Assembly: GCA_001025035.1 (NCBI GenBank)
Contig: LCZK01000006.1
Coordinates: 1 to 64,000 of the forward strand
Length of the DNA stretch: 64,000 nt
Reading direction: 5' to 3'
Source of the DNA: Actinobacteria bacterium IMCC26207
GTDB lineage: Bacteria > Actinomycetota > Acidimicrobiia > Acidimicrobiales > Microtrichaceae
The notes below the pieces were generated by a model. That model searched no databases, was not told the DNA's origin, and worked only from the letters and a program-made list of their open reading frames with translations. The position numbers were made by a program, and so were the translations under genes. Positions 53,518 to 61,983 of the stretch are shown one piece after another; position 1 is the first letter of the stretch; each line of letters starts with the position of its first letter.

Positions 53518-54585
53518 TCACGCCGCTGTCGCGGCCGATCCCAGACGTGCAATCCACAGCGAAGGATCGCGAATCTCGACCAGAGTTGGGAGATTCAGCG
53601 GATCTTCAAACGCTCGGTTTAGCAGAGCCGGTCCGCCTACTTTCTCGACGGCTTCGATAAAGAGTTCGCCCTGTTCGTATTGCGCCAACTTGGCCTCGAG
53701 ACCGATCAGCCGCTGCAAGAATTTTGCGCCCAGATTCATGTTCGTTCGACGCGCACGCAGTGCGCGAGCAAACCGGTCAGCAGATGGCACCTGATCAAGC
53801 GCCGCCCGGTCCATGGTCACGTCGCCATGACCTTCGAGCAGGCTCATCAGGCCACCGACTCGGTCCATTGCTTCGCGCTGCTCGGGGGAAGCAAAGAGCG
53901 CAACAATGCCGCCATCTTCAAGCGGGTTCTTGCGAGTACGCACACCGTCCGCAACACGACCGACTGCCGCAAACAGTCGCTTAGGGTCCGGCTCTGCAGC
54001 ACCCATCAATTCAGTGACTAGTCCAAGAAAGTAGGGCCGCAGCCAAGGCACCCCGGTGAACTGGGTGCGATGAGTGACCTCGTGTAGCGCCACCCACAAC
54101 CGAAATTCATCAGGTGGAAACCCGTGGCGCTTTTCCAGGCCCAAAATATTTGGCCCCACGTAGTACACCAGGTCTTGGTCCTCTGGGTTTTCTTCCTCGA
54201 GGACCAACAGGTCGTATTGGCCGAGCACCCGACTCGACATCCAGCCCAGCAGCCCGCCGAGTTCTACAGCGGCCACTTTGCCGCCGAGCGAGCCTGCGGC
54301 TCCGCCACCTAATTCATCGAGTCGCCCCAAGACGGGTCGTAGCAGTCGTTGATAGCTAGCTAGGTTCGCGCGCACCCAATCGTTGCGGTCCACTACTCGA
54401 GCTCTTGCTTGACCCGCAGCAGAGGTCAGGCCAGTTTCTGCCTCTACGTAGACCTGCGCACGGGCCGTCATCTCTTCAAAGTCACGCGCCATTCCAGCGG
54501 CGTGATACGAGGACGCGAACGGCTCCGATCCAGAAACGCGGGTTGCTACTCGCTCGGCGAGTGCCCAATCCACTGCGTCTCCCAT
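53518..54585 (-). CDS. Zinc-dependent metalloprotease-like protein, DUF2342 (F420-associated)
   Basis: A 355-residue protein. The zinc motif is H168-E-V-T-H172 in FRLWVALHEVTHRTQFTG. The N-terminal helical part (MGDAVDWALAERVATRV; ARARVVDRNDWVRANLASYQRLL) and the C-terminal LLEGHGDVTMDRA, which brings a further acidic and His pair, match the actinobacterial DUF2342 family often seen in F420-producing lineages. Its exact function is unknown. It sits 5' of tilS on the same strand, a common actinobacterial neighbour. Confidence 0.87.
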   Translation of the reverse strand: MGDAVDWALAERVATRVSGSEPFASSYHAAGMARDFEEMTARAQVYVEAETGLTSAAGQARARVVDRNDWVRANLASYQRLLRPVLGRLDELGGGAAGSLGGKVAAVELGGLLGWMSSRVLGQYDLLVLEEENPEDQDLVYYVGPNILGLEKRHGFPPDEFRLWVALHEVTHRTQFTGVPWLRPYFLGLVTELMGAAEPDPKRLFAAVGRVADGVRTRKNPLEDGGIVALFASPEQREAMDRVGGLMSLLEGHGDVTMDRAALDQVPSADRFARALRARRTNMNLGAKFLQRLIGLEAKLAQYEQGELFIEAVEKVGGPALLNRAFEDPLNLPTLVEIRDPSLWIARLGSAATAA

Positions 54586-54600
54586 GTGGTGAAGCCCGTC

Positions 54601-54741
54601 TCAGTTCTCGGATTTTGGATAACGGGTGCTCGACACCTTGGTGACGTACAAGCCAATGATCAGGCCAAGCACAGCCACGGCTGAGATTGCTAACACCACT
54701 GCTAACCAAAAATGCCAGACCATATCTGCTGCCAACAACAT
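54601..54741 (-). CDS. 46-residue single-TM protein
   Basis: A short frame with a fair ribosome site (AGATAGAGAG directly before the ATG). It reads MLLAADMVWHFWLAVVLAI and on through a hydrophobic helix (about 10-32; SAVAVLGLIIGLYV), then TKVSSTRYPKSEN. One membrane helix with a short basic cytoplasmic or exported tail. It ends 15 bases before the metalloprotease gene start and is probably the leading gene of that operon, after the zinc-ribbon peptide. Coding is supported by the clean hydrophobic pattern and spacing. Confidence 0.65.
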   Translation of the reverse strand: MLLAADMVWHFWLAVVLAISAVAVLGLIIGLYVTKVSSTRYPKSEN

Positions 54742-54799
54742 CTCTCTATCTTATGACGACTGAGCTCGGCTGCAACAGCCGGGCCCCTTCTGCGCCTAG

Positions 54800-54955
54800 C
54801 TAGCGGGCTGTCGAAGACGGCGTAGTAGCTGTCTGGGTGGACTCGCTGCAGGGATAAAAGTCTTGCTTGCGAATCCACTTTCGGCATTGGTGACACCGGC
54901 TTGCAGCGCCGGCACAGAGCCCGCTGCAATGGCGGCACTGCGTTGTGCTGCTCAT
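54800..54955 (-). CDS. 51-residue zinc-ribbon-like peptide
   Basis: A short frame preceded by GGAGG at 8 bases before the ATG. Cysteines: C7-x2-C10, C14, then C21-x2-C24, with C36; the two CxxC knuckles (CRHC and CHQC) around a Gly/Ala/Ser-rich turn are the classic rubredoxin-type zinc ribbon. The following CRKWIRKQDFYPC segment is basic, then a Ser/Thr tail. It could bind RNA, DNA or a protein partner. It lies upstream of the single-TM protein and the DUF2342-tilS run. Confidence 0.65.
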   Translation of the reverse strand: MSSTTQCRHCSGLCAGAASRCHQCRKWIRKQDFYPCSESTQTATTPSSTAR

Positions 54956-55067
54956 GTCTTACCTCCACTGTCTGCCGAGAGGACTCCCGGCTGATTGGTA
55001 CTCCTCACTCAGTGAACAGCGGAGCTGAACTAGTTGCAACGGGTAAAACTGCTGGTTCGTCACACCT

Positions 55068-55223
55068 GTGAGTACTCTTCAGAACGTGTTCTCGGAAATC
55101 TTTGATGACGGATCACAGCGCGAACTACTGACTCCTGCTACAGCTCGATCTGGCCGCTCTGCAAACGTGCTTGCGATCTGGATTTCGCCAGAAATAGAGC
55201 ATTCCCAGTCTTTGAAATTATAA
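55068..55223 (+). CDS. Possible 51-residue protein upstream of a TetR gene
   Basis: A GTG-started frame (VSTLQNVFSEIFDDGSQREL...) in the gap before the TetR gene. No family, no clear ribosome site and no other support. It may be chance; recorded so that the 300-base gap is not silent. Confidence 0.2.
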   Translation: MSTLQNVFSEIFDDGSQRELLTPATARSGRSANVLAIWISPEIEHSQSLKL

Positions 55224-55258
55224 ATACAAGAAGCATGTAAACCGAGCTATGCTGGGTC

Positions 55259-55843
55259 ATGCGTAGAACCGCAGCAGATGCCGAAATTACTCGACTGGAG
55301 ATCCTTTCAGAAGCACGGGCCAGCTTTGGTCGTGACGGGTACGCAGGTACTCAGCCGGCAGACGTGGCCGAACGCTGTGGAGTCACCCGCGGTGCCGTCT
55401 ATCACCACTTTGATAGCAAAGCTGGGCTGTTCGAGGCAGTGCTGATCCAACTTTCTGAAGAGCTTGACGCAGCGGTTACTGCCGCAGCGGGCAAAGCCCC
55501 CGACACCCGATCTGCGCTCGAGGAAGGCGCCCGAGCCTGCATCAAATTCATGGGCAAGTCTGAGTACCGACAAATTGTTGTAGAGGACGGGCCGGCAGTT
55601 GTTGGACTGCAACGCTGGTACGAAATTGACCGCTCCATTGGGCTTGGCAACATGGAACTGGCCTTGGCCGTTCTTGAATCCGAAGGGAACTTGGCAGTGG
55701 CCGCCTCCGATGGCCTTGCACGTGCCTTGTTTGGCGCTCTGACCGAACTCGGTCTGGCCTACTCAAGATCTGAACTCGAGCTCGAGGAGGCCACCGATGC
55801 CTTCGTTCAACTGATACATCAACTCGGCGTTCGGTCTCACTAG
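55259..55843 (+). CDS. TetR/AcrR family regulator
   Basis: A 194-residue repressor-type protein. The N-terminal helix-turn-helix is clear: ITRLEILSEARASFGRDGYAGTQPADVAERCGVTRGAVYHHFDSKAGLFEAV. The ligand domain is helical with EGARACIKFMGKSEYRQIVVEDGPAVVG, a form seen in many actinobacterial regulators. An AT-rich TATAAATACAAG stretch at 55219-55230 may be its promoter. It is convergent with the second Coq4-like gene (4 bases apart). Target unknown. Confidence 0.9.
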   Translation: MRRTAADAEITRLEILSEARASFGRDGYAGTQPADVAERCGVTRGAVYHHFDSKAGLFEAVLIQLSEELDAAVTAAAGKAPDTRSALEEGARACIKFMGKSEYRQIVVEDGPAVVGLQRWYEIDRSIGLGNMELALAVLESEGNLAVAASDGLARALFGALTELGLAYSRSELELEEATDAFVQLIHQLGVRSH

Positions 55844-55847
55844 TCGA

Positions 55848-56825
55848 TCACCAGTTATGGTGGCCATCCTTCGGGTCATCTGGAGGCTGCACGCCGAATG
55901 ATTTTCGCACCTCGGCCAACGGCTCGCCGGCCAAGGCAAAGTGGTCGACGAGGGAGAAATCGGCTGTGCACCTAGATCCGCGACTCATCTCCTGGCCCAA
56001 GAGTTCCGCCGCCCCAGTCATGCCAAGTTGACCAGTCTCTGTGGTCAGGGTTCCCGCTTGACCAAAGCCGGCCTCATGCACCACGAGCGATGCCAGCAGA
56101 GCCGCCGAGTTCACCTCGTTGTCATTCATCGCCCACTGGAATCCACTCAAGGCGACTTCGCCCGGACCGGTTGGCTCGATGCCAGCAATCACATGGGTCA
56201 TATCGTGCGCAACATAGAAATGGTTCATCGGAGAGGCCTGTTCACCGGGCAGCGGAATCCGATTGCGTTGGTGGAAATCTAGGTAGACGCGACCTAGCGA
56301 ATTTGGATCGAGGTCCGCGAATGCCTCGAAGCGTTTGAGCAACTCGGGCTCTGCGCCGGAGGTTGCCGCTGAGCTCTTGCTTCCCTCTGCGACAAGGCTG
56401 GGCTCGGAGCGCTGTTTCAAGTTGCCAGCAAGAAACCTGCTGTAATCCTTTGCAGCACTAGCGGCTCCCTTATCTACAAGATCTCGAAATATCTCAAGGT
56501 CGGGACCGTCGAATTCCAGTGCTGCGGAATAGGACTCCACTGATTCAACCTGCGTCTGGGTGAGCGGATGCCGACAAACCTCAAGAGCGATGAGCACCTC
56601 GTGAAAGCACCTTCGCTCACGTGGTTCAGTTACCTGCTCAGCTGTTTCTTGCGGGCCGATCCCGCTCAGCTTCGCAGGGTCAAGGTCGGGACGGTTCCAC
56701 AGGTGAGTGGTGATTGACCCAAGCACACTGAGCTGTCGATCCGTCGGGCCGCCATCAACATTGACTGCACCGAGGAGGCCTCGAACCACCGCCTTAACTG
56801 ACTCCTCGCTCACAGAAGTGACCAT
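55848..56825 (-). CDS. Second TerB-like/Coq4-like two-domain protein
   Basis: A 325-residue paralogue of the protein at 4500-5462. N-terminal GLLGAVNVDGGPTDRQLSVLGSITTHLWNRPDLD aligns with the first copy's GAIDVDGG, HLWKRPDLD region. The Coq4 signature is H207-D-M-T-H211 plus E223, with IEPTGPGEVAL. The central linker is longer and Ser-rich (SLVAEGSKSSAATSG). Full catalytic residues in both copies argue against decay of either. Actinobacteria lack ubiquinone, so the small molecule acted on is open. Confidence 0.75.
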   Translation of the reverse strand: MVTSVSEESVKAVVRGLLGAVNVDGGPTDRQLSVLGSITTHLWNRPDLDPAKLSGIGPQETAEQVTEPRERRCFHEVLIALEVCRHPLTQTQVESVESYSAALEFDGPDLEIFRDLVDKGAASAAKDYSRFLAGNLKQRSEPSLVAEGSKSSAATSGAEPELLKRFEAFADLDPNSLGRVYLDFHQRNRIPLPGEQASPMNHFYVAHDMTHVIAGIEPTGPGEVALSGFQWAMNDNEVNSAALLASLVVHEAGFGQAGTLTTETGQLGMTGAAELLGQEMSRGSRCTADFSLVDHFALAGEPLAEVRKSFGVQPPDDPKDGHHNW

Positions 56826-56971
56826 GATGCGATGGTAGCTCGGAGGGCCAAGGGGGGCGATCCGCTCGGTGCGGTCCGCTCGGGCTCTGCCAGGAGTTGG
56901 GCATCGGCCAAAGTTTTCTTTTGTGTTTTCTTTTTAATCAGTTGAAAACAGAACATACGTTCGATTACCGT

Positions 56972-58495
56972 ATGGGTATGTCAGAACACGGCCAACCACC
57001 AGAAGATGGTCACCCACCAGAAGATGAGAGCGTTCTGAATGATCGCATTGGTGTCCTCGCAGCACATATCCACATCCTGCAAGCCCAACTCGTAGCAACA
57101 CTCGCCGAGTACAACAACGGCCAACACTGGAAGGGAAACGGATACAAAAACTTTGCCCAATGGGTATCGGTACGCACCAAATTCACCCCAACAGAAGCCC
57201 GCCGCTACACAACCATTGCAACCAACCTCACCACCATCCCCGCACTGCATAACCAAGCGCTCCAAGGCCGTGTCTCACTCGGACTCTTAGAACACGCAGC
57301 GCGTATCTCAACCCCAGACAACCAAGCAGCAATCTCAGACCTCATCTTGAACTGCACCCCAGCCCAAGCCACCCGACTCCTAGCAACCTACAAAAAACAC
57401 GCACCACAACCAGACAGCCCAGACAGCCCAGACAACACAGACAGCCCAGAGAATCCGGACAGTCCAGACCCTGATTACTACTGGCGAACCTGGCAAGACC
57501 ACCAAGGCCGCGGACGCATCGACGCAGCGCTCGATCCCATCACCACCGCCCTACTCCAACAAGCCTGGGCAGCAGCCAAAGCAACCACCCAAACAGACGC
57601 CACCCAAACAGCAGCCACCCACGACACGCCCACAACACCCGCTGCGCCTGACGGGGAGGCCGCGCCTGCTCCCCCTGCTGCGCCGCTGATCAAACTCAAC
57701 GCGAATCAAATAGCGCAACGCCTCGCCCAAACCATGCTCGATCACACCCACGACGCAGGTATCCGACACACCAACGGCGAACACTTCAACATCCAAATCA
57801 ACCTCGACGTACAAACCCTCGCCAACATCATGGGAATCGATTACACACCCACAAAACCCACCCAACTCGGCACCCAATGCTTCATTACCCAAACAGGCCA
57901 ACACCTCACCAACGAAGAAATAGCCGCTTACCTCACCCACGCCAACATGCAACTCCTCATCCAACACAACGGAGTCCCACTCTGGCTATCCAACACAACC
58001 AGAACCGCAACCCGCCAACAACGCCGAGCACTCAACTACCGCTCAGGCGGCCAAGGAACCTGCGAATTCCCAGGCTGCACCCAAAACCGCTACCTCAAAG
58101 CCCACCACGTCAACTACCACTCAACCGGCGGGACCACTTCACTAGAAAATCTCATACTTCTTTGTCAATACCACCACAACGAACTCCACACCCAACACTG
58201 GACAATCACCACCAACAACGACCAAATCTTCACCTTCTGGAACAACAACACCTGCCTCGGAACAACCACCACAGCAACCACCACAGCCGCTGCTGCAACC
58301 CAAAACAACAACACAGCCAACACAGCAATCCCACAACTCCAACAACAACACCCCAAAAACATCCCCCACCCACCTAAACCACCACCACACATCAACCCCG
58401 ACACACCCAAATCCACCACCCGCGGCGAAAGACTCACCCACTACGCCGCCGACGTCTACCTCGCTGGCCTCCTCACCAACCTCATCAACACCTAA
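56972..58495 (+). CDS. DUF222 / HNH endonuclease (13E12-type repeat family)
   Basis: A 507-residue protein from the ATG at 56972 (MGMSEHG), preferred over an upstream ATG because it begins at the conserved DUF222 region. N-terminal DUF222 helices (IHILQAQLVATLAEYNN, FTPTEARRYTTIATNL), a Pro/Asp linker with repeated DSP units, and a C-terminal HNH domain: CEFPGCTQNRYLKAHHVNYHSTGG, then LILLCQYHHNELH. Such genes exist in many copies in actinobacterial genomes and behave as mobile. The coding strand is very rich in A and C, like the Rhs gene and unlike its neighbours, which suggests a foreign or mobile origin. Confidence 0.9.
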   Translation: MGMSEHGQPPEDGHPPEDESVLNDRIGVLAAHIHILQAQLVATLAEYNNGQHWKGNGYKNFAQWVSVRTKFTPTEARRYTTIATNLTTIPALHNQALQGRVSLGLLEHAARISTPDNQAAISDLILNCTPAQATRLLATYKKHAPQPDSPDSPDNTDSPENPDSPDPDYYWRTWQDHQGRGRIDAALDPITTALLQQAWAAAKATTQTDATQTAATHDTPTTPAAPDGEAAPAPPAAPLIKLNANQIAQRLAQTMLDHTHDAGIRHTNGEHFNIQINLDVQTLANIMGIDYTPTKPTQLGTQCFITQTGQHLTNEEIAAYLTHANMQLLIQHNGVPLWLSNTTRTATRQQRRALNYRSGGQGTCEFPGCTQNRYLKAHHVNYHSTGGTTSLENLILLCQYHHNELHTQHWTITTNNDQIFTFWNNNTCLGTTTTATTTAAAATQNNNTANTAIPQLQQQHPKNIPHPPKPPPHINPDTPKSTTRGERLTHYAADVYLAGLLTNLINT

Positions 58496-58530
58496 CCCGC
58501 CCGGCGCACAGTTCGGAACTGGGCGACTCA

Positions 58531-59232
58531 TTAGATGGTGCTGACCTCAGCGAGCGGTCGAGGATAAAACTCCTCGTCCTTCGCGAATCTCATTCCCAGA
58601 ATGAAGGTGGTTGAAAACCTGCCAGTGAGATTCAGCTCGATCTTGTTGAGCGCAGCTAAGACGTTGCTATTGCTGGCATACACAAGGTTCCACATCCTCA
58701 TACCCGGCTGAAGCTTTCTATGAGCGTGACCAAGGTGTTGCATGAGCATCTGCCCCCTAAAGTCGGGGTGGACATACGCACGGCCCGAGTACCGCTCGTG
58801 CGCTGGAACATGAACTGTCCGGCCAAGATCACTGACATAGACCTCGCCGTGAGTAAACCAGACACTCCCCACAATCAGGCCTGCTTCAGAAGCCACCACA
58901 CAGACCGACTCCTGCTTGTCGAAATGAGCTAGATCGGCTGCAGATAGCTGCGGCGACGACCCGAGTACCTCGTGATAGCGGTCGGGGCCAAGAACCTCGA
59001 TGGATAGGGTGGGCGAGCATGGCTCGAGCGGCATGGCCATTAAGAAGTCGATGATCGATTGATCAGGTTCCAGCCGACACATCACCACCTTGCGATACAC
59101 GACCTTTGCAAAGATCCGGTAGACCCGTCTCTGCAATCGACGCAGCGAAGCCTTGACTCTTCGTACTCGTTCCCCGCCTCGGCTGAGCGGCGGTGTAGAG
59201 GGCGAGGACATAGCAGTCACGGTATCGGTCAT
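58531..59232 (-). CDS. GNAT-like N-acetyltransferase fold protein
   Basis: A 233-residue protein. A basic N-terminal stretch (RVRRVKASLRRLQRRVYRIF) may bind membrane or nucleic acid. The core resembles GNAT enzymes: VCVVASEAGLIVGSVWFTHGEVYVSDL, then the acyl-CoA loop region YVHPDFRGQMLMQHLGHAHRKL, and a final strand near SNSNVLAALNKIELNLTGRF. The glycine pattern of the CoA loop is partial. Convergent with the DUF222-HNH gene and divergent from the DUF808 gene. Substrate unknown. Confidence 0.7.
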   Translation of the reverse strand: MTDTVTAMSSPSTPPLSRGGERVRRVKASLRRLQRRVYRIFAKVVYRKVVMCRLEPDQSIIDFLMAMPLEPCSPTLSIEVLGPDRYHEVLGSSPQLSAADLAHFDKQESVCVVASEAGLIVGSVWFTHGEVYVSDLGRTVHVPAHERYSGRAYVHPDFRGQMLMQHLGHAHRKLQPGMRMWNLVYASNSNVLAALNKIELNLTGRFSTTFILGMRFAKDEEFYPRPLAEVSTI

Positions 59233-59337
59233 TCCTTAAGAGCGCGATGCCTGAGACCTAAGTTCGGATAGCTAGAGTCAGAGTCGTCATAACTGGCAAT
59301 GCAAGGCAAGGGACGTAGGCGAAGGGACCAGCACAAC

Positions 59338-60288
59338 ATGGCAGGAGGACTCGTCGGGCTACTCGATGACATTGCGGCTCTCGCAAAGTTGGCCGCTGCT
59401 TCAGTAGACGACGTCGGGGCTGCTGCAGGACGGGCGAGCATCAAGGCCGCCGGCGTGGTCGTAGACGACACCGCTGTCACCCCGGCTTATGTCCAAGGGT
59501 TAGCGGCTAACCGAGAATTGCCGATCATCCGCAAGATCGCCCTCGGATCCCTCCGCAACAAACTGCTCATCATCCTGCCTGCTGCGCTGCTGCTGAGCGC
59601 CATCGCACCGGTGATCATAGAGATCATCCTGATGTTCGGTGGCTGCTTCTTGGCCTACGAGGGTGCCCATAAGATCATCCACGCACTCCGCCACGACGAC
59701 CACGACCACGACGAGCCGGCAGTCGTATCAGGGCCAGACGCTGAGTCAAGCGTGGTCCGCGGCGCTATTCGCACCGACTTCATTCTCTCAGCAGAGATCA
59801 TGGTGATCGCCCTCAAAGAGGTGATTGAGGAACCAGTCGTTTCTCGAGGTGTGATTCTGGCGATCGTCGGGGTGGTCATCACAGTCATCGTCTACGGAGT
59901 TGTCGCTCTGATCGTAAAGATGGACGACGTTGGCCTGCGCCTCGCGGAGCGTCCATCGCCGTCCTCACAACGAGTTGGCCGAGCGCTAGTAACCGGTATG
60001 CCGAAGCTACTGACCTGGCTATCGGTTGTAGGCACCGCTGCCATGCTCTGGGTTGGTGGCCACATCCTGCTCGTCGGAGCCGACGAACTCGGATGGACCG
60101 GCCCGTACCACCTTGTGCACGAACTCGAAAAGCTGGTGCATGACGTGTCAGGCATCGGTGGGGTGCTGTCTTGGCTCATCAACACTGCCGCTTCGGCGCT
60201 CGTCGGCTTGGTCGTTGGCTCCCTGATCGTGGGCATTGTCACGATCCTCCCTATCGGCAAATCCTCGGCCAGCAAGCAGAGCCACTGA
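59338..60288 (+). CDS. DUF808 family inner-membrane protein
   Basis: About 316 residues from the ATG at 59338; an ATG at 59299 would add a basic 13-residue leader that is not a family feature. MAGGLVGLLDDIAALAKLAAASVDDVGAAAGRASIKAAGVVVDDTAVTP is the family start, followed by about seven membrane helices, with FGGCFLAYEGAHKI and LKEVIEEPVVSRGVILAIVG. A His/Asp-rich loop (RHDDHDHDEP) after the third helix could bind metal. The family (Escherichia coli YedI) has no settled function. Confidence 0.88.
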   Translation: MAGGLVGLLDDIAALAKLAAASVDDVGAAAGRASIKAAGVVVDDTAVTPAYVQGLAANRELPIIRKIALGSLRNKLLIILPAALLLSAIAPVIIEIILMFGGCFLAYEGAHKIIHALRHDDHDHDEPAVVSGPDAESSVVRGAIRTDFILSAEIMVIALKEVIEEPVVSRGVILAIVGVVITVIVYGVVALIVKMDDVGLRLAERPSPSSQRVGRALVTGMPKLLTWLSVVGTAAMLWVGGHILLVGADELGWTGPYHLVHELEKLVHDVSGIGGVLSWLINTAASALVGLVVGSLIVGIVTILPIGKSSASKQSH

Positions 60289-60313
60289 GGGGAACTGCCA
60301 GCTAGATCTGGCC

Positions 60314-60883
60314 TCAGCCGAACGGCGGCATGCGGCCCTCTGCAGAATCCGCTACAGCTACAGCTACAGCTACAGCGGCAGCATCGCGAATCATGGCGGC
60401 GAACTTGCCCCCGGTGATGTACTCCGTGTGCTCGAACCGCCCTGCGAAGAGCCACTGATTACCGCGGCGGGCGTAGGTGTCCTCGTAGATCGCCCCAACG
60501 TCAACAATCTCGAACTGCCCGTCCCAGCGCGCACCGTTGCGGTTGAACACATGAGCTCTGCCCGTAGCCGAATCGGGTCCAGTGAAGCGGACTTCGTGAG
60601 TCGAAGTGGAATGCAGGCAGAACTCAAACGCTGCCATCGCGTCGGGCATCCACGCAGCCAGTTCGGCGGGGTTGCCAACGATTCCACCCGCCGAGGTGTA
60701 ATCGATGACTGCATCGGGCAGGAAGAGCGACTCCCAGCGCGACCAGTTTCGGTCGTCGATGGCATAGGCGTAGGCCGTGAGCAGGTCCGTGATGGCCAAG
60801 CGGTCTGCCAGCCTCTCCTGGTCAAGCACCCAGCCATCTAGGGACTCTTCGGGTCCGCCACTGTGATCGTTCATTTGCTCCAC
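60314..60883 (-). CDS. NTF2-like / SnoaL-type protein
   Basis: A 189-residue cone-fold protein: RLAITDLLTAYAYAIDDRNWSRWESLFLPDAVIDYTSAGG, then EFCLHSTSTHEVRFTGPDSATGRAHVFNR, and GNQWLFAGRFEHTEYI. It resembles SnoaL and ring-hydroxylating-dioxygenase beta-type cores that dehydrate or hydrolyse ring substrates. The C-terminal tail contains VAVAVAVA from four 6-base units (60351-60374). Its start overlaps the phosphotransferase gene's end by 13 bases. Confidence 0.82.
   Translation of the reverse strand: MEQMNDHSGGPEESLDGWVLDQERLADRLAITDLLTAYAYAIDDRNWSRWESLFLPDAVIDYTSAGGIVGNPAELAAWMPDAMAAFEFCLHSTSTHEVRFTGPDSATGRAHVFNRNGARWDGQFEIVDVGAIYEDTYARRGNQWLFAGRFEHTEYITGGKFAAMIRDAAAVAVAVAVADSAEGRMPPFG
60351..60374. 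repeat. Four 6-base units inside the NTF2-like gene
   Basis: GCTACA is repeated four times, encoding Val-Ala on the minus strand. Slippage here would add or remove dipeptides in the C-terminal tail. Confidence 0.9.
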
Positions 60884-61983
60884 TCCTCAATAGCCGAGAT
60901 GGTGTCGTAGTCCGTCACCGCCGTGACAGCGCGAGTGATGTTTGCCTCCGTGATCGGCTGCCCGTAATTCTCGGGAGGGCAGATCAGCCACCCTATGACG
61001 AGTCCCCAGAGCGCTGCAGTTCGGCACTGCTCGAACGCTGCCGCGAGCTCCGGTGCGTTCTCGACGCCGTTCGCCCGGAGTTGATCTAGATATTCGCCAA
61101 GCAATTCGCGTTCATGTGCACGACGCACCTGAGGGTCAAGTGAGGTCACGATCAGATAGGTGACGTCATGCGCCCAACTTCCGCGCATCATCAACTGCCA
61201 GTCCAACAGACCACCACGCTCGCCCGGCAGAAGGTAGGTATTGCCTAGGTGTGGGTCACCATGCAGGAGGGTGGTCGGTGCGTCGCAGTGCCTTCTTTGC
61301 ACCAGCCAGAGCAGGTCCCATAACTCGCTCAGGGTCCGACCCAAGGGGGCGATCAGATCTTGTTTGAAGGGGTAGCGCGCTACCTGATCCTCGATCAGTT
61401 CCAGACCAATCAGGTCAAACACCTCGAACATTCCCCCACTCATGGGGGTGGGCACCCAAGCAAGGTCACCCCCGAAGCGAGGACTATTCCAAAAACGCGC
61501 GTGGAGCGTCGCGAGGTGAGCCAAAATCGACCGCACCTCCGTGAGGCTCACCGGTTCGATAGCCGAAGGGAACCTAGCTTCGCGGGCATTTAGGTCCTCG
61601 AGTAACAGTCCGAACCGACCAGTCTCGGGGTCGAAGTGGCTGGCGAACGCTCTGGGCGCTTCGATGTTGAGTTCCTCACGCAGTTCACCGTAGAAGCGCA
61701 CCTCGTTCTCATACATCGCAGCCGGTGCATGGGGAGATGCGAGCATCGTCTTGAGAATCAGCCGGCGAGGTAGTTCCGAATCCGATCCTGCGGCGTACGT
61801 GAGGTCAAGCACCACCCGGTCAGCAGTCGATGCAACACCATCTCCGCAGCGCTTGGCCTCGACGATCTCTAGACGTTCGACAACAGCATCGGGCCAGCGC
61901 TCAGACAAGGCCTCGGTGAGTACTGCTGCAGAGAGTTGATTGAGGTCTGCCGGGAAGACAACCCCCGAACCTTCTGCCGTCAC
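60871..61983 (-). CDS. Phosphotransferase (APH/choline-kinase fold)
   Basis: A 370-residue kinase-like protein. Brenner loop LLHGDPHLGNTYLL with the catalytic Asp, and metal-binding GLLDWQLMMRGSWAHDVTYLI; N-terminal LILKTMLASPHAPAAMYENEVRFYGEL fits the ATP-binding lobe. The family includes kinases of steroids, choline and various alcohols. It overlaps the TetR gene upstream (ATGA) and the NTF2-like gene downstream, so all are co-expressed with the sulfatase. A degradation or detoxification step is likely. Confidence 0.85.
   Translation of the reverse strand: MTAEGSGVVFPADLNQLSAAVLTEALSERWPDAVVERLEIVEAKRCGDGVASTADRVVLDLTYAAGSDSELPRRLILKTMLASPHAPAAMYENEVRFYGELREELNIEAPRAFASHFDPETGRFGLLLEDLNAREARFPSAIEPVSLTEVRSILAHLATLHARFWNSPRFGGDLAWVPTPMSGGMFEVFDLIGLELIEDQVARYPFKQDLIAPLGRTLSELWDLLWLVQRRHCDAPTTLLHGDPHLGNTYLLPGERGGLLDWQLMMRGSWAHDVTYLIVTSLDPQVRRAHERELLGEYLDQLRANGVENAPELAAAFEQCRTAALWGLVIGWLICPPENYGQPITEANITRAVTAVTDYDTISAIEEWSK

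Noticed and set aside
57877-58377. A 166-codon His/Pro/Gln-rich frame inside the HNH gene
   Set aside because: Shadow of the HNH coding frame, whose zinc and HNH residues are clear.
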